NCBI RefSeq assembly: GCF_000175215.2
Contig: NC_014816.1
Location: 2,524,222 to 2,588,221 of the forward strand
Source of the DNA: Asticcacaulis excentricus CB 48
GTDB lineage: Bacteria; Pseudomonadota; Alphaproteobacteria; Caulobacterales; Caulobacteraceae
DNA length: 64,000 nucleotides
Direction: 5' to 3'
Position 1 is the first letter of the stretch. Each line of letters starts with the position of its first letter. The notes beneath the pieces were generated by a model. The model was not told where the DNA came from and made no database searches. It saw only the letters and a list, made by a program, of their open reading frames with translations. Position numbers and translations under genes: made by a program. Below are positions 34,961 to 43,597 of the stretch, piece by piece.

Positions 34961-36387
34961 GCCCGCAGATGAACAGCGCATCGATCCGCAATGTCAGTCG
35001 TCGTGTTTTTCTTGCCCGCGCCGGCGCCCTGGGGGGAATGGGTCTTGCGGCGCCCATGGCCATGAGCCTGGCGGCTGCCGGAGACGCCGCAGCCTTTACT
35101 TCTAGTGATTACAAAGCGTTAGTCTGCGTGTTCCTTTATGGCGGCAATGACTGTCACAATACGCTTATCCCGGCAGATATTCCAAATTATGATCGCTATA
35201 GCGCCATCCGCGGCGGGGCGAGTGGGCGAAAGCGAGGCGGGATTGCCTACGGTCTCGATGAGCTTGTCAGCTTAAGACCCGCTATCAATCAAACACTGAC
35301 CGACGCGCTAAGCTACGGCCTTGCGCCATCGCTCATCAAAACGGGTGCACTCTTCAACAGCGGCAAGCTCGCAATCCAACTGAACGTTGGCCCCCTGGTC
35401 GTTCCCCTCACCCGCGCTCAGTTTCAGTCGGGCGCTCTGCCGCTTCCGCCAAAGCTCTTCTCCCATAACGATCAGCAATCGGTATGGCAGGCGCTAGGCG
35501 CCGAAGGTGCGACCGTGGGCTGGGGTGGCCGCATTGGTGATCTCGCCCTTTCGAGCAACACCAATAGTCTTCTGACCTGCATATCGGCATCGGGAAATGC
35601 GGTGTTTTTGTCAGGCAATGACGCGCTTCAATACCAGATCAGCCCGGGCGGTGCGATTCCGATATGGGCCGCAAAAGGCGCAAGCTTCGGCTCCTCGCGG
35701 GCGTCAGAAGTGCTCAAAACCCTGATAACTGAGCCCAGGGCCCACGTCCTTGAGAACGAGTTTACCCGGGTGACAAAGCGTTCAATGGTAATGGAGGATA
35801 TCGTCAATACGGCCCTTAGCCCCGTAACGCTTACGACGTCCTTCGACACCGATAATAAACCGAACAGCCTGGCCAACCAGTTAAAGATTGTGGCGCGCCT
35901 GATTGGCGCACGTAACGCACTGGGCTCAAAGAGGCAGGTTTTCTTTGTCTCACTCGGCGGCTTCGACACCCATGATGGATTGATGGAGACCCATCCAAAC
36001 CTTCTGGCGCTCCTTGATGAGGCACTCTCAAGCTTCTACGCCGCCACTGTAGAAATGGGCGTCGAGAACCAGGTGACGACATTCACGGCGTCTGATTTTG
36101 GCCGCACCCTAACCTCTAATGGCGACGGCTCTGACCATGGATGGGGCGGGCACCACTTTGTTATGGGGGGCGCCGTCAAAGGCGGACGTTACTTTGGCAC
36201 AGCGCCCCAGGTGTCCGTCACCTCAGACGATCAGGTGGGGCAAGGACGGCTTTTGCCGTCCACATCCGTCGATCAGATGGCGTCTACCCTTGCGCGGTGG
36301 TTTGGCGCCTCTGAGAATGAACTAACGACTATTCTCCCGAGGATCACCAATTTCTCATCCTCGGATCTCGGTTACTTCTCCGCCTGA
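34957..36387 (+). CDS. DUF1501 protein, Tat-exported
   Basis: A 476-residue DUF1501 protein. The N terminus has the Tat motif SRRVFLARAGALGGMGLAAPM. Family features are ALVCVFLYGGNDCHNTLIP, FFVSLGGFDTHDG, VTTFTASDFGRTLTSNGDGSDHGWGGHHFVMGG and the Asp/His-rich metal-site pattern resembling alkaline-phosphatase-superfamily sulfatases. The four-base ATGA overlap with the DUF1800 gene indicates coupled expression and probable co-function. Tat export suggests it folds, possibly with metal, in the cytoplasm. The enzymatic substrate is not known. It is convergent with folC, 11 bp between stops. Confidence 0.88.
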   Translation: MSPQMNSASIRNVSRRVFLARAGALGGMGLAAPMAMSLAAAGDAAAFTSSDYKALVCVFLYGGNDCHNTLIPADIPNYDRYSAIRGGASGRKRGGIAYGLDELVSLRPAINQTLTDALSYGLAPSLIKTGALFNSGKLAIQLNVGPLVVPLTRAQFQSGALPLPPKLFSHNDQQSVWQALGAEGATVGWGGRIGDLALSSNTNSLLTCISASGNAVFLSGNDALQYQISPGGAIPIWAAKGASFGSSRASEVLKTLITEPRAHVLENEFTRVTKRSMVMEDIVNTALSPVTLTTSFDTDNKPNSLANQLKIVARLIGARNALGSKRQVFFVSLGGFDTHDGLMETHPNLLALLDEALSSFYAATVEMGVENQVTTFTASDFGRTLTSNGDGSDHGWGGHHFVMGGAVKGGRYFGTAPQVSVTSDDQVGQGRLLPSTSVDQMASTLARWFGASENELTTILPRITNFSSSDLGYFSA

Positions 36388-36398
36388 GGTGTAACGCA

Positions 36399-37697
36399 TT
36401 AAGTCGGCCAGGTGTCCGGTGATAGGGCCAGGACATCTCCGGCCAGGTATAACGAACCACAGATCAGCACGCGCACCGGCCCCTCTGTGATAGGCGCTAA
36501 AGCGTCCGTCACGCTCTGCGCGACGTTCGCCGCAAAGCCGCTTTCCCCCGCCCTGGCAGCCAGTTCGGCGGGTGGGATGACGGCCTCAGACGAAAACCCG
36601 ACGCAGGTCATCATGGCGTCAAGCGCTTTGAAGTGCGCGAAAAACTCAGATGCATCCTTGGTATTGATCAGCCCGCAGATTAAGTGCAACGGCTTGGGAT
36701 CACGCGCCTGGAGGCGCTCGATGTGGGCGCGCAGGGCGCGCGCCGCGTGCGGGTTATGGCCCCCATCGAGCCAGAGTTCCGAACCGGGGGGTAGTGCCGC
36801 CACGAGAGGGCCAGACTTTAGACGCTGCATGCGGGCAGGCCACACAGCGCTTTTCAGGCCCTGATCCATAGCATCTGAGCTCCAGCCCAGCAGCCGCGCT
36901 GCCTTAATAGCGAGCGCCGCATTGTCGATCTGATGATCACCTGCAAGGCGTGGCAGGCTTAGGTCAAGTAAGGCATCTTCATCCTGAAAGACGAGGCGAC
37001 CATTTTCTTCATGCGCCTCAAACCCCTGCCAGGCCGTATAGAGGGGGCTGCGCGCCTTCAGCGCGGCGCGTTCGATCACGGCGTCAGCCTCATCCGCCTG
37101 ACGCGCGCTGATGACCGGGCAACCCGGCTTAATGATCCCCGCTTTCTGCTTCGCAATTGTCGTCAGATCGTTGCCCAGAAAGGCCTGATGATCATAATCA
37201 ACGGGCGTGATAATGCTGATGTTCGGTGTACGGATTATATTGGTAGCGTCCAGCAAACCACCGAGCCCGGTTTCCAGAAGAAGCACATCGGCCTCAACCT
37301 CTGCAAAGGCCAGAAAGGCCGCCGCTGTCGTCGCTTCGAAAAAGGTCAGGGGCTCGCCGGCATTGGCCTTTTCAACGCGATCCAGTACATCCGCCAGATA
37401 ATCATCCGTAATCAGATGACCGGCTATGCGTATGCGTTCGGCAAAGCGCACCAGATGCGGCGAGGTGTAGACGTGGACACGCAAACCCTGCGCCTCGGCC
37501 ATGGCCCGAAGCAGCGCCAGGGTAGAGCCCTTGCCATTTGTCCCCGCCACATGGATGACGGGCGGGAGGTGATCATGCGGATTCCCCAGCGCCTCACAGA
37601 CCCGCATCATACGATCGAGCGTTAGATCGATCTTCTTGGGATGAAGCGCTTTGAGCCGCTCCAGCGGTGCGTCGAAAGGCAAAAGTCGGTCGGTCAT
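36399..37697 (-). CDS. folC: Folylpolyglutamate/dihydrofolate synthase
   Basis: A 432-residue Mur-ligase-fold enzyme that adds glutamate to dihydropteroate and folates. The ATP loop is VAGTNGKGSTLALL. Other conserved stretches are YTSPHLVRFAERIRI, LLLETGLGGLLDATN, KQKAGIIKPGCPVI and LDGGHNPHAA. The protein starts MTDRLLPFDAPLERLKALHPKKIDL. The minus-strand order trpF-trpB-trpA, accD, folC is interrupted here by a small membrane protein gene between accD and folC. Confidence 0.93.
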   Translation of the reverse strand: MTDRLLPFDAPLERLKALHPKKIDLTLDRMMRVCEALGNPHDHLPPVIHVAGTNGKGSTLALLRAMAEAQGLRVHVYTSPHLVRFAERIRIAGHLITDDYLADVLDRVEKANAGEPLTFFEATTAAAFLAFAEVEADVLLLETGLGGLLDATNIIRTPNISIITPVDYDHQAFLGNDLTTIAKQKAGIIKPGCPVISARQADEADAVIERAALKARSPLYTAWQGFEAHEENGRLVFQDEDALLDLSLPRLAGDHQIDNAALAIKAARLLGWSSDAMDQGLKSAVWPARMQRLKSGPLVAALPPGSELWLDGGHNPHAARALRAHIERLQARDPKPLHLICGLINTKDASEFFAHFKALDAMMTCVGFSSEAVIPPAELAARAGESGFAANVAQSVTDALAPITEGPVRVLICGSLYLAGDVLALSPDTWPT

Positions 37698-38137
37698 AAT
37701 GCGCTCTTAGCACCTCTACGGATCAAGCGGTATAGCCCAGAACCAAAGTGCAACTTTCGCAGGGATCTGGATTTAATGCCGAAAGCAACGAGACAGGGTT
37801 GATGCCAGCGGGGCAAGAGGTGCACGATCAAGCCAACGTGGCTCAATTAAGAAGAATAAGATGCCAAATTTGGCTCTTTATATTGGCTCTGCAGACATAA
37901 GGGGTCAAATCTGGCACCTTAATGGGAACAACAAACCCGCGCATACAAAAGGCGTCCGTCATACTTGACGCCACGGCTCGAACTTTAATCCCATCCGAAA
38001 ATCACTGATGCGCAACCCGAGAAACGTCTGACTCGCCAGGCTCTCACCCAATTACCCTCCCCCGCGGGTTAGGACCACGTCCAGCATGAGCGCCAACGCA
38101 ATAACTGGGTCCAGCCCCTGGGAAACTCTGAAAACGC
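37698..38137. other. Intergenic gap with an imperfect inverted repeat
   Basis: No gene seen. AAGATGCCAAATTTGG near 37859 and CAAATCTGGCACCTT near 37905 are imperfect inverted copies about 40 bp apart. Such TGCCA-ATTTG pairs resemble remains of REP-type or transposable-element ends, but no transposase is near. Confidence 0.4.
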
Positions 38138-38434
38138 CTAGAACGAGCTCAAATTCAAGAAGAGGTCTCCAAGGCCATTTCCAAAGAGCGTTGCCATTGT
38201 GATGACAATAGCGACCACAACATAGGCCACCCAACGACGCCGAGCGCCATGGCTAAGGTTTAAGAGGGCCAGCTCATAATCCGAACGCGCAATTCGGCCG
38301 TTTTCCAACTCAAAACTGAGCCTAGACTTGACTTGAAAGCGCTTTATTGAATGGACCACAAATACGAGCGACATAACGAGAAAGGCGATGCCTAATTGCT
38401 CGCCTGGATCAGAAACCAATAAAAAACCGTCCAC
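38138..38434 (-). CDS. Small membrane protein, two helices
   Basis: A 98-residue protein. The two membrane helices are near residues 10-28 (EQLGIAFLVMSLVFVVHSI) and 68-88 (RWVAYVVVAIVITMATLFGNGL). Between them lies a charged loop (KRFQVKSRLSFELENGRIARSDYELALLNLSHG). Start GTG 38434 has GGAGG seven bases upstream, which supports a real gene. I do not recognise the family. The loop has a slight resemblance to short C-terminal (SHOCT-like) helices of membrane proteins. It lies between folC and accD on the same strand. Confidence 0.6.
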   Translation of the reverse strand: MDGFLLVSDPGEQLGIAFLVMSLVFVVHSIKRFQVKSRLSFELENGRIARSDYELALLNLSHGARRRWVAYVVVAIVITMATLFGNGLGDLFLNLSSF

Positions 38435-38712
38435 TATATGACCTCCACGACATGGTTTTTGGAGACGATGCTATCCCCATGCAATATAGAGGCCCTGAAC
38501 AGGTTCAGCGGATGCAGTAAGCTGAATTAAATTTAAGCAATGTGGTGCCACTCAAAAACGAATGACCTGGGTCAATGCAGCCGCGGGCCACATGAACGCG
38601 AACGCCGCCGCTTACCGCGTTGAAAAAAGCCCGCATGGAGTGTGCAACCGGCCAGCAGCCTTTCGCCGTCACAGGCTTCTGTTCGTCACCGGCTACGCGT
38701 TGGAAGGCAGGG
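38435..38712. other. Intergenic gap downstream of accD, no gene seen
   Basis: The 278 bp between the small membrane protein and accD contain no supported reading frame or clear terminator. Confidence 0.4.
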
Positions 38713-39651
38713 TCAATAACCCTGGCGGCGTTTACCATCCATCAGCATGGACATCAGAGCACCCAGAACTTCGGGAAGTTCCGCACGCGGAACAACGCGA
38801 TCTACCATGCCCTTATCAACAAGATACTCGGCGCGCTGGAAGCCTTCGGGCAGCTTTTCGCGGATGGTGGTTTCGATCACACGCGGTCCGGCAAAGCAGA
38901 TCAGCGCACCAGGCTCCGCCAGATGAATGTCGCCCAGCATGGCGTAAGACGCCGACACACCACCCGTCGTCGGGTCGGTGAGGACAACGATATAAGGCAG
39001 TTGCGCGGCCTTCAGTTCCTGAATAGCGAGCGTCGTGCGCGCCAATTGCATCAGGGACAGTGTCCCTTCCTGCATTCGCGCCCCACCCGAAGCCGTAATG
39101 GCAACCAGAGGCACCTTTCGCTCAGCGGCATAACGGCAGGCGGCGATAAAGGCTTCACCGGCAGCCATGCCAAGCGAGCCACCCATGAAGGTAAAATCCT
39201 GCACCAGCACCACGCAAGGAACGTCCGCCACCTTGCCATAGCCGATCTGCATGGTGTCCTTAGCGCCAGAGGCGTCACGCGCGGCCTTTAGGCGCTGCGA
39301 ATAGGGTTTGCCATCAGAGAAATGCAGCGGGTCTTCCGGCACGGCCGGGGTGTCGAGGGCTTCGTATTCACCGTTGTCGAAGGTGAAGCTGAGGCGCGTC
39401 TGGGCATTGATGCGCATATGCCGGCCCGTCGGCGTCACCCAGAGTGAGGCTTCGAGATCGGGGCGGTAGATCATCTCGCCCGTGTCTGGGTCCTTGACCC
39501 AGAGGTTTTCAGGCGTTTCGCGCTTGGACACAAATTTGGAGACGCCGGGGGCGATCTTGGCGAGCCATCCACCGCTGTCGCGGCGGTCCGTGGGTCGGGC
39601 GGTATTCGTCAAAGCGCGTCTACTCTTGGCTAATTTATCGGCAATGGCCAT
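38713..39651 (-). CDS. accD: Acetyl-CoA carboxylase carboxyltransferase beta subunit
   Basis: A 312-residue beta subunit of the carboxyltransferase that makes malonyl-CoA for fatty acid synthesis. The C-terminal crotonase-like domain is intact (LAAGEAFIAACRYAAERKVPLVAITASGGARMQEG, TGGVSASYAMLGDIHLAEPGALICFAGPRVIE). The N-terminal zinc ribbon, normally CxxC...CxxC, reads WVKDPDTGEMIYRPDLEASLWVTPTGRHMRI with no cysteine. The fold may be kept without metal. I recall the same loss in relatives. It sits after trpA but is separated by a terminator, so it has its own promoter within 39652-39713. Confidence 0.94.
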   Translation of the reverse strand: MAIADKLAKSRRALTNTARPTDRRDSGGWLAKIAPGVSKFVSKRETPENLWVKDPDTGEMIYRPDLEASLWVTPTGRHMRINAQTRLSFTFDNGEYEALDTPAVPEDPLHFSDGKPYSQRLKAARDASGAKDTMQIGYGKVADVPCVVLVQDFTFMGGSLGMAAGEAFIAACRYAAERKVPLVAITASGGARMQEGTLSLMQLARTTLAIQELKAAQLPYIVVLTDPTTGGVSASYAMLGDIHLAEPGALICFAGPRVIETTIREKLPEGFQRAEYLVDKGMVDRVVPRAELPEVLGALMSMLMDGKRRQGY

Positions 39652-39713
39652 GTAAGGTCACTAACTCCGGGGGCGCTCAAAAATCTATGCATTTTTCTGA
39701 GGTCAGCCGTGCC

Positions 39714-39736
39714 AAAAAAGGGTTAATGAACCCTTT
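39714..39736 (-). terminator. Intrinsic terminator after trpA
   Basis: On the minus strand, AAAGGGTT, loop CATT, AACCCTTT, then six Ts. It ends 28 bases past the trpA stop. Confidence 0.75.
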
Positions 39737-39764
39737 CATTGACAGGCTTCCACAGTTTGAGGGC

Positions 39765-40583
39765 CTAGTTTCTCGCGTTACGGACAGCCTGAGCCAAAAG
39801 GCTCGCGGTTTCCAGCACTTTTGTGTTGGATGGGGAATTTTCAAGTAAAGATTTCGCTACTGCGTCTACCAGCACGGAACCGACAACGCTGCCGTCGGCG
39901 ATACGGGCGACTTCGGCGGCACGCTCTGGCGTCTTGATGCCGAAGCCCACCACAACGGGCAGGTTGGCAACCTCACGCACATGGGACACGGCCTCGCGGA
40001 TCCCCTCGGCGTCGGCTTCCTTTACGCCGGTGACGCCTGCCACGGAGACGTAGTAGACGAAGCCCTTCGTGCGCTTCACCAGCGTTTTCAGACGATTGTC
40101 GTCGCTCGTCGGCGTTATCAGGCGGATCAGGGCCACGTCAGCGGCATCGAGCGCATCGATCAAACGCTCGGCCTCTTCCGGCGGACAATCGACGACGATC
40201 ACCCCATCAACCCCGGCTTTGGCACAGGCTTCAGCAAAGGCCGGATAGCCCATATTCTCAACGGGGTTCATATAGCCCATCAGAATGAGCGGGGTTTTGG
40301 CGTCGGATTCACGAAAGCGTGAAGCCAGCGCAAAAACGTCGGCCATACGCGTGCCATTCTTCAGCGAGCGTTCGGCGGCCAGCTGGATGATCGGGCCTTC
40401 GGCCATCGGGTCGGAAAACGGGAAGCCCAGCTCGATAATATCGGCCCCGGCCTCCACCAACCCTTTCAAAAGGTCGAAAGAGGTATCGAGGTCCGGATCG
40501 CCGGCCATGATGTAGGAGACAAAAGCCGCCCGATTCTGCGCCTTGAGTTCGGCGAAGCGGGCGTCGATACGCGCGACTGACAC
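39765..40583 (-). CDS. trpA: Tryptophan synthase alpha subunit
   Basis: A 272-residue TIM-barrel subunit that cleaves indole-3-glycerol phosphate to indole. ADIIELGFPFSDPMAEGPIIQ contains the catalytic Glu, and VIVVDCPPEEA the catalytic Asp. The C-terminal phosphate-binding segment is VGFGIKTPERAAEVARIADGSVVGSVLV. The start is GTG 40583, two bases after the trpB stop, so translation is coupled. Standard position as last gene of trpFBA. Confidence 0.95.
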   Translation of the reverse strand: MSVARIDARFAELKAQNRAAFVSYIMAGDPDLDTSFDLLKGLVEAGADIIELGFPFSDPMAEGPIIQLAAERSLKNGTRMADVFALASRFRESDAKTPLILMGYMNPVENMGYPAFAEACAKAGVDGVIVVDCPPEEAERLIDALDAADVALIRLITPTSDDNRLKTLVKRTKGFVYYVSVAGVTGVKEADAEGIREAVSHVREVANLPVVVGFGIKTPERAAEVARIADGSVVGSVLVDAVAKSLLENSPSNTKVLETASLLAQAVRNARN

Positions 40584-40585
40584 GG

Positions 40586-41815
40586 TTAGAGATTCCCCAT
40601 TTGCTGACCGAGCGCCTTGGCGACGGTGAAAATGTCTTTATCGCCCCGACCCGAAAGGTTGAGCACGATGACGCCGCCCTTACCGATCTCCTTGGCCAGA
40701 TCACCCAGGCGGGCGATGGCGTGCGAGGATTCGAGCGCCGGGATAATGCCTTCAAGGCGCGACGTCAGCTGGAAGGCCTCCAGAGCCTCCTCGTCCGTGG
40801 CATAGACGTAACGGGCGCGACCCGTGTCGAACAGGTGCGCGTGTTCCGGCCCAATGCCAGGATAGTCGAGACCGGCCGAAATCGAGTGCCCTTCAAGGAT
40901 CTGCCCGTCCTCATCCTGAAGCAGATAGGTGCGGTTGCCGTGCAAAACGCCCGGTCGGCCGCCGTTCAGCGAGGCCGCGTGGCCATTATAGACATCAAGC
41001 CCGTGACCGGCGGCTTCAACACCGACGATCTTCACGCTCTCATCATCAATGAAGGGGTGGAACATGCCGATGGCGTTCGAACCCCCACCGACGCAGGCGA
41101 TAACAGCGTCAGGCAGGCGGCCTTCGGCCTCCAGAATCTGTTGGCGCGTCTCCTTGCCGATGATGGTCTGAAAGTCGCGCACCATCTCCGGATAGGGGTG
41201 CATGCCGGCGGCGGTGCCAATCATATAATAGGTATCGTGGACATTGGTGACCCAGTCACGCAGCGCCTCGTTCATGGCGTCTTTCAGCGTGCCATTACCA
41301 TTGGTCACCGGGTGCACCTTGGTGCCCATCAGTTGCATACGGAAAACATTGGGTTTTTGGCGTTCGACGTCGAGCGCACCCATATAGACCGTACACGGAA
41401 GATCGAACTTCGCGCACACGGTAGCAGAAGCGACACCGTGCTGACCGGCCCCGGTTTCAGCGATAATTCGCGTGCGGCCCATACGGCGCGCCAGCAGGAT
41501 CTGACCGATGCAGTTATTGATCTTATGCGCGCCGGTGTGGTTCAGTTCTTCGCGCTTGAAATAGATTTTGGCGCCACCAAAATACTCTGTCAGGCGCTCC
41601 GCCAGATACAGCGGGCTCGGGCGACCGACAAAATATTTGAGAAGATGGTGGTACTCCGCCCAGAAGGCCTCATCCTCTTTCGCCTGCGCCCACGCTTCGC
41701 CCAGTTCGAGAACGAGCGGCATAAGGGTTTCGGGGACATAAAGCCCACCGAACTCACCGAAACGGCCCTTGGCGTCCGGCATATTGTAGCGATTGGTCAG
41801 GATGGCATCATCCAC
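40586..41815 (-). CDS. trpB: Tryptophan synthase beta subunit
   Basis: A 409-residue PLP enzyme joining indole and serine to give tryptophan. The PLP lysine is in REELNHTGAHKINNCIGQ, followed by ETGAGQHGVASAT and the phosphate loop CVGGGSNAIGMF. It lies 19 bp after trpF and 2 bp before trpA. The opposite strand holds a 418-codon open frame that is a composition artefact. Confidence 0.97.
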   Translation of the reverse strand: MDDAILTNRYNMPDAKGRFGEFGGLYVPETLMPLVLELGEAWAQAKEDEAFWAEYHHLLKYFVGRPSPLYLAERLTEYFGGAKIYFKREELNHTGAHKINNCIGQILLARRMGRTRIIAETGAGQHGVASATVCAKFDLPCTVYMGALDVERQKPNVFRMQLMGTKVHPVTNGNGTLKDAMNEALRDWVTNVHDTYYMIGTAAGMHPYPEMVRDFQTIIGKETRQQILEAEGRLPDAVIACVGGGSNAIGMFHPFIDDESVKIVGVEAAGHGLDVYNGHAASLNGGRPGVLHGNRTYLLQDEDGQILEGHSISAGLDYPGIGPEHAHLFDTGRARYVYATDEEALEAFQLTSRLEGIIPALESSHAIARLGDLAKEIGKGGVIVLNLSGRGDKDIFTVAKALGQQMGNL

Positions 41816-41834
41816 GGTGAAAGGTCCTTCTGGA

Positions 41835-42497
41835 TTAAAGCCCTTTTACGGCCTTAAGAAACTGAGAGATCAGTGCTGCGTCTTTTAGTCCCGGTGCCCG
41901 CTCAACACCAGAAGAAACATCGACCATCTTCGCTTTCGACTGTGAAACCGCTTCGGCAACGTTCCACGGGTTGAGCCCGCCGGCGAGTAACCACGGGCGT
42001 AACGACGGGTAGCCTTCCATCAGCGTCCAGTCAAAGCGCGCCCCGACCCCGCCGGGCAGGGTGGCATCCTTCGGCGGTTTGGCATCAAACAGCAAATGCT
42101 CAACCACCTCTTCATAAGGCGCGGCCGCCAGCACATCGGCACGGCTTTCGACACTGATGGCCTTGATGAGCGGAATGCCAAAGCGCGCGCGGATATGACG
42201 CACACGCTCAGGACTTTCATGGCCATGCAACTGGATCAGGTCGGGCCGAACGTTTTGCGCGATTGTCTCAAGCAGGGCATCATCCGGATCAACCACGACA
42301 CTAACGCACTGCGTTTTTTTATTCATGTGCGCAGTATAAGAAGTCGCATTTGCAATCAACTGAGCCATGCGCTCCAAGTCAAGATGCCTCGGGCTTTTCG
42401 GAAATGAGATGAAGCCCAACATGCCAGCGCTGTCATCTATCGCGATGCGAGCGCTAACATCATCGGTAATACCGCAAATTTTCGCCAAAATGGTCAT
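41835..42497 (-). CDS. trpF: Phosphoribosylanthranilate isomerase
   Basis: A 220-residue TIM-barrel isomerase in tryptophan synthesis. The start MTILAKICGITDD carries the catalytic Cys, and LIQLHGHESPERV and LLAGGLNPWNVAEAV are conserved, with a catalytic Asp in HLLFDAKPP. It is the first gene of the trpFBA unit. I see no tryptophan-rich leader peptide in the 121 bp upstream. Confidence 0.95.
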   Translation of the reverse strand: MTILAKICGITDDVSARIAIDDSAGMLGFISFPKSPRHLDLERMAQLIANATSYTAHMNKKTQCVSVVVDPDDALLETIAQNVRPDLIQLHGHESPERVRHIRARFGIPLIKAISVESRADVLAAAPYEEVVEHLLFDAKPPKDATLPGGVGARFDWTLMEGYPSLRPWLLAGGLNPWNVAEAVSQSKAKMVDVSSGVERAPGLKDAALISQFLKAVKGL

Positions 42498-42546
42498 AAA
42501 ACGCCTTGATTTTTAAATCAGATGCGCCGAGCTTTAAGAAAAATCA

Positions 42547-42566
42547 AGAATTAGCGCGCTAATTCT
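42547..42566. promoter_or_regulatory. Perfect 20-bp palindrome, operator candidate
   Basis: AGAATTAGCGCGCTAATTCT reads the same on both strands. It lies between the divergent trpF and glucokinase-like genes, 53 bp before the latter and 49 bp before trpF. The size and symmetry suit a dimeric regulator. Confidence 0.55.
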
Positions 42567-42618
42567 CGACTCACAAAAAGCGCGCCGGACAAACGGTGCA
42601 CCGTACAGGGGATAGTAT

Positions 42619-43563
42619 ATGACCGCCGTTCTTTTGAGCGATCTCTCCAATAGCGCTCACATGAAGCTGGCACTTGTAACGCCAGGGGCGCGCCCGACAG
42701 AGGCAACCCTTTATCCATGCAAGTCGATCGAAGAATTTAACGCTTCCATAATCGATTTTCTCGAAGCCAACAACCAGCCCGAACTGATGGCGGCCGCGGT
42801 TTCAGCGTGCGGCTGGGAAGTGGATGGCGGGTTTTCCATGCCCAACCATGGCTACCGCATCGACCGTCAGCATCTGCGCGACCTTCTGAACATTCAGCGC
42901 CTGCACGTTGTCAATGACTGTGTATGTAAGGCCATGGCGGTGGATCGTCTGTTCACCTCCGAGCTCGTCAAGGTCTGCGGCGGCGAAGGCGAGGACGGGC
43001 AGGCCCGCGCACTGGTCGGGGCCGGACGCGGACTTGGGCTGGCCGGCATAATTATGGATGATCTGGGGCATCCGACCGTGCTGCCCTGCGAGGGCGGTCA
43101 TGCCGATCTGGCAGTGACAACGCCGCGTGAAGCGCAGGTTTTTGAGCATCTGGAGCGCAAATACGGCCACGTCTCGCGCGAGCGCGTCGTCAGTATGCAG
43201 GGTCTGGCAGAAATCTATGAAATTTTAGGGCAGGTCGATGCGGGCGATAACCGCCGCGTGAATGCTTCCGAAGTGGTCGCCTTGGCCCATACCGATGATG
43301 CACGTGCGCTTGAAGCCGTCAGCCTCAGTCAGGGTTTTCTGGCCGCTATGGCCTCCGACACGGCTCTAATGCTGGGGGCGCGCGGTGGCATCTATCTGGC
43401 GGGCGAGTATGTGGAACTGATCAGCGACCTGATCGACTGGTCCGCCTTTGAGGCGCGTTTCAATGACAAGGGGCGCTTGCGCGGCTATATGCAGGACATA
43501 CCGGTCTTTTTCGTCCGGGCGCGCGACCTGGAACTGATCGGTCTGGCGACGCTGTTCGGGTAA
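42619..43563 (+). CDS. Glucokinase-family protein with altered phosphate loop
   Basis: A 314-residue protein of the bacterial glucokinase (Glk) family, which phosphorylates glucose with ATP. Sugar-binding landmarks are present: VVNDC (catalytic Asp) and LPCEGGHADLAV. ALVGAGRGLGLAGI fills the second phosphate-loop position. The first loop, normally DIGGTN near the N terminus, reads LLSDLSNSAHMKLAL, losing both glycines and the Asn. It may therefore be a poor kinase or a regulator. GGGG at 42608-42611 precedes ATG. A 20-bp palindrome lies in its promoter region. Divergent from trpF. Confidence 0.75.
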   Translation: MTAVLLSDLSNSAHMKLALVTPGARPTEATLYPCKSIEEFNASIIDFLEANNQPELMAAAVSACGWEVDGGFSMPNHGYRIDRQHLRDLLNIQRLHVVNDCVCKAMAVDRLFTSELVKVCGGEGEDGQARALVGAGRGLGLAGIIMDDLGHPTVLPCEGGHADLAVTTPREAQVFEHLERKYGHVSRERVVSMQGLAEIYEILGQVDAGDNRRVNASEVVALAHTDDARALEAVSLSQGFLAAMASDTALMLGARGGIYLAGEYVELISDLIDWSAFEARFNDKGRLRGYMQDIPVFFVRARDLELIGLATLFG

Positions 43564-43566
43564 AAG

Positions 43567-43594
43567 AAAAGGCGCGGAAACCGCCGCGCCTTTT
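43567..43594. terminator. Bidirectional terminator between glk-like and mscL
   Basis: AAAAGGCGCGG and CCGCGCCTTTT arms with a six-base loop. Serves the convergent genes on both strands. Confidence 0.88.
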
Positions 43595-43597
43595 CAT

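Noticed and set aside
40601..41857. 418-codon open frame opposite trpB
   Set aside because: Antisense to a highly conserved enzyme and shows no domain. Composition artefact.
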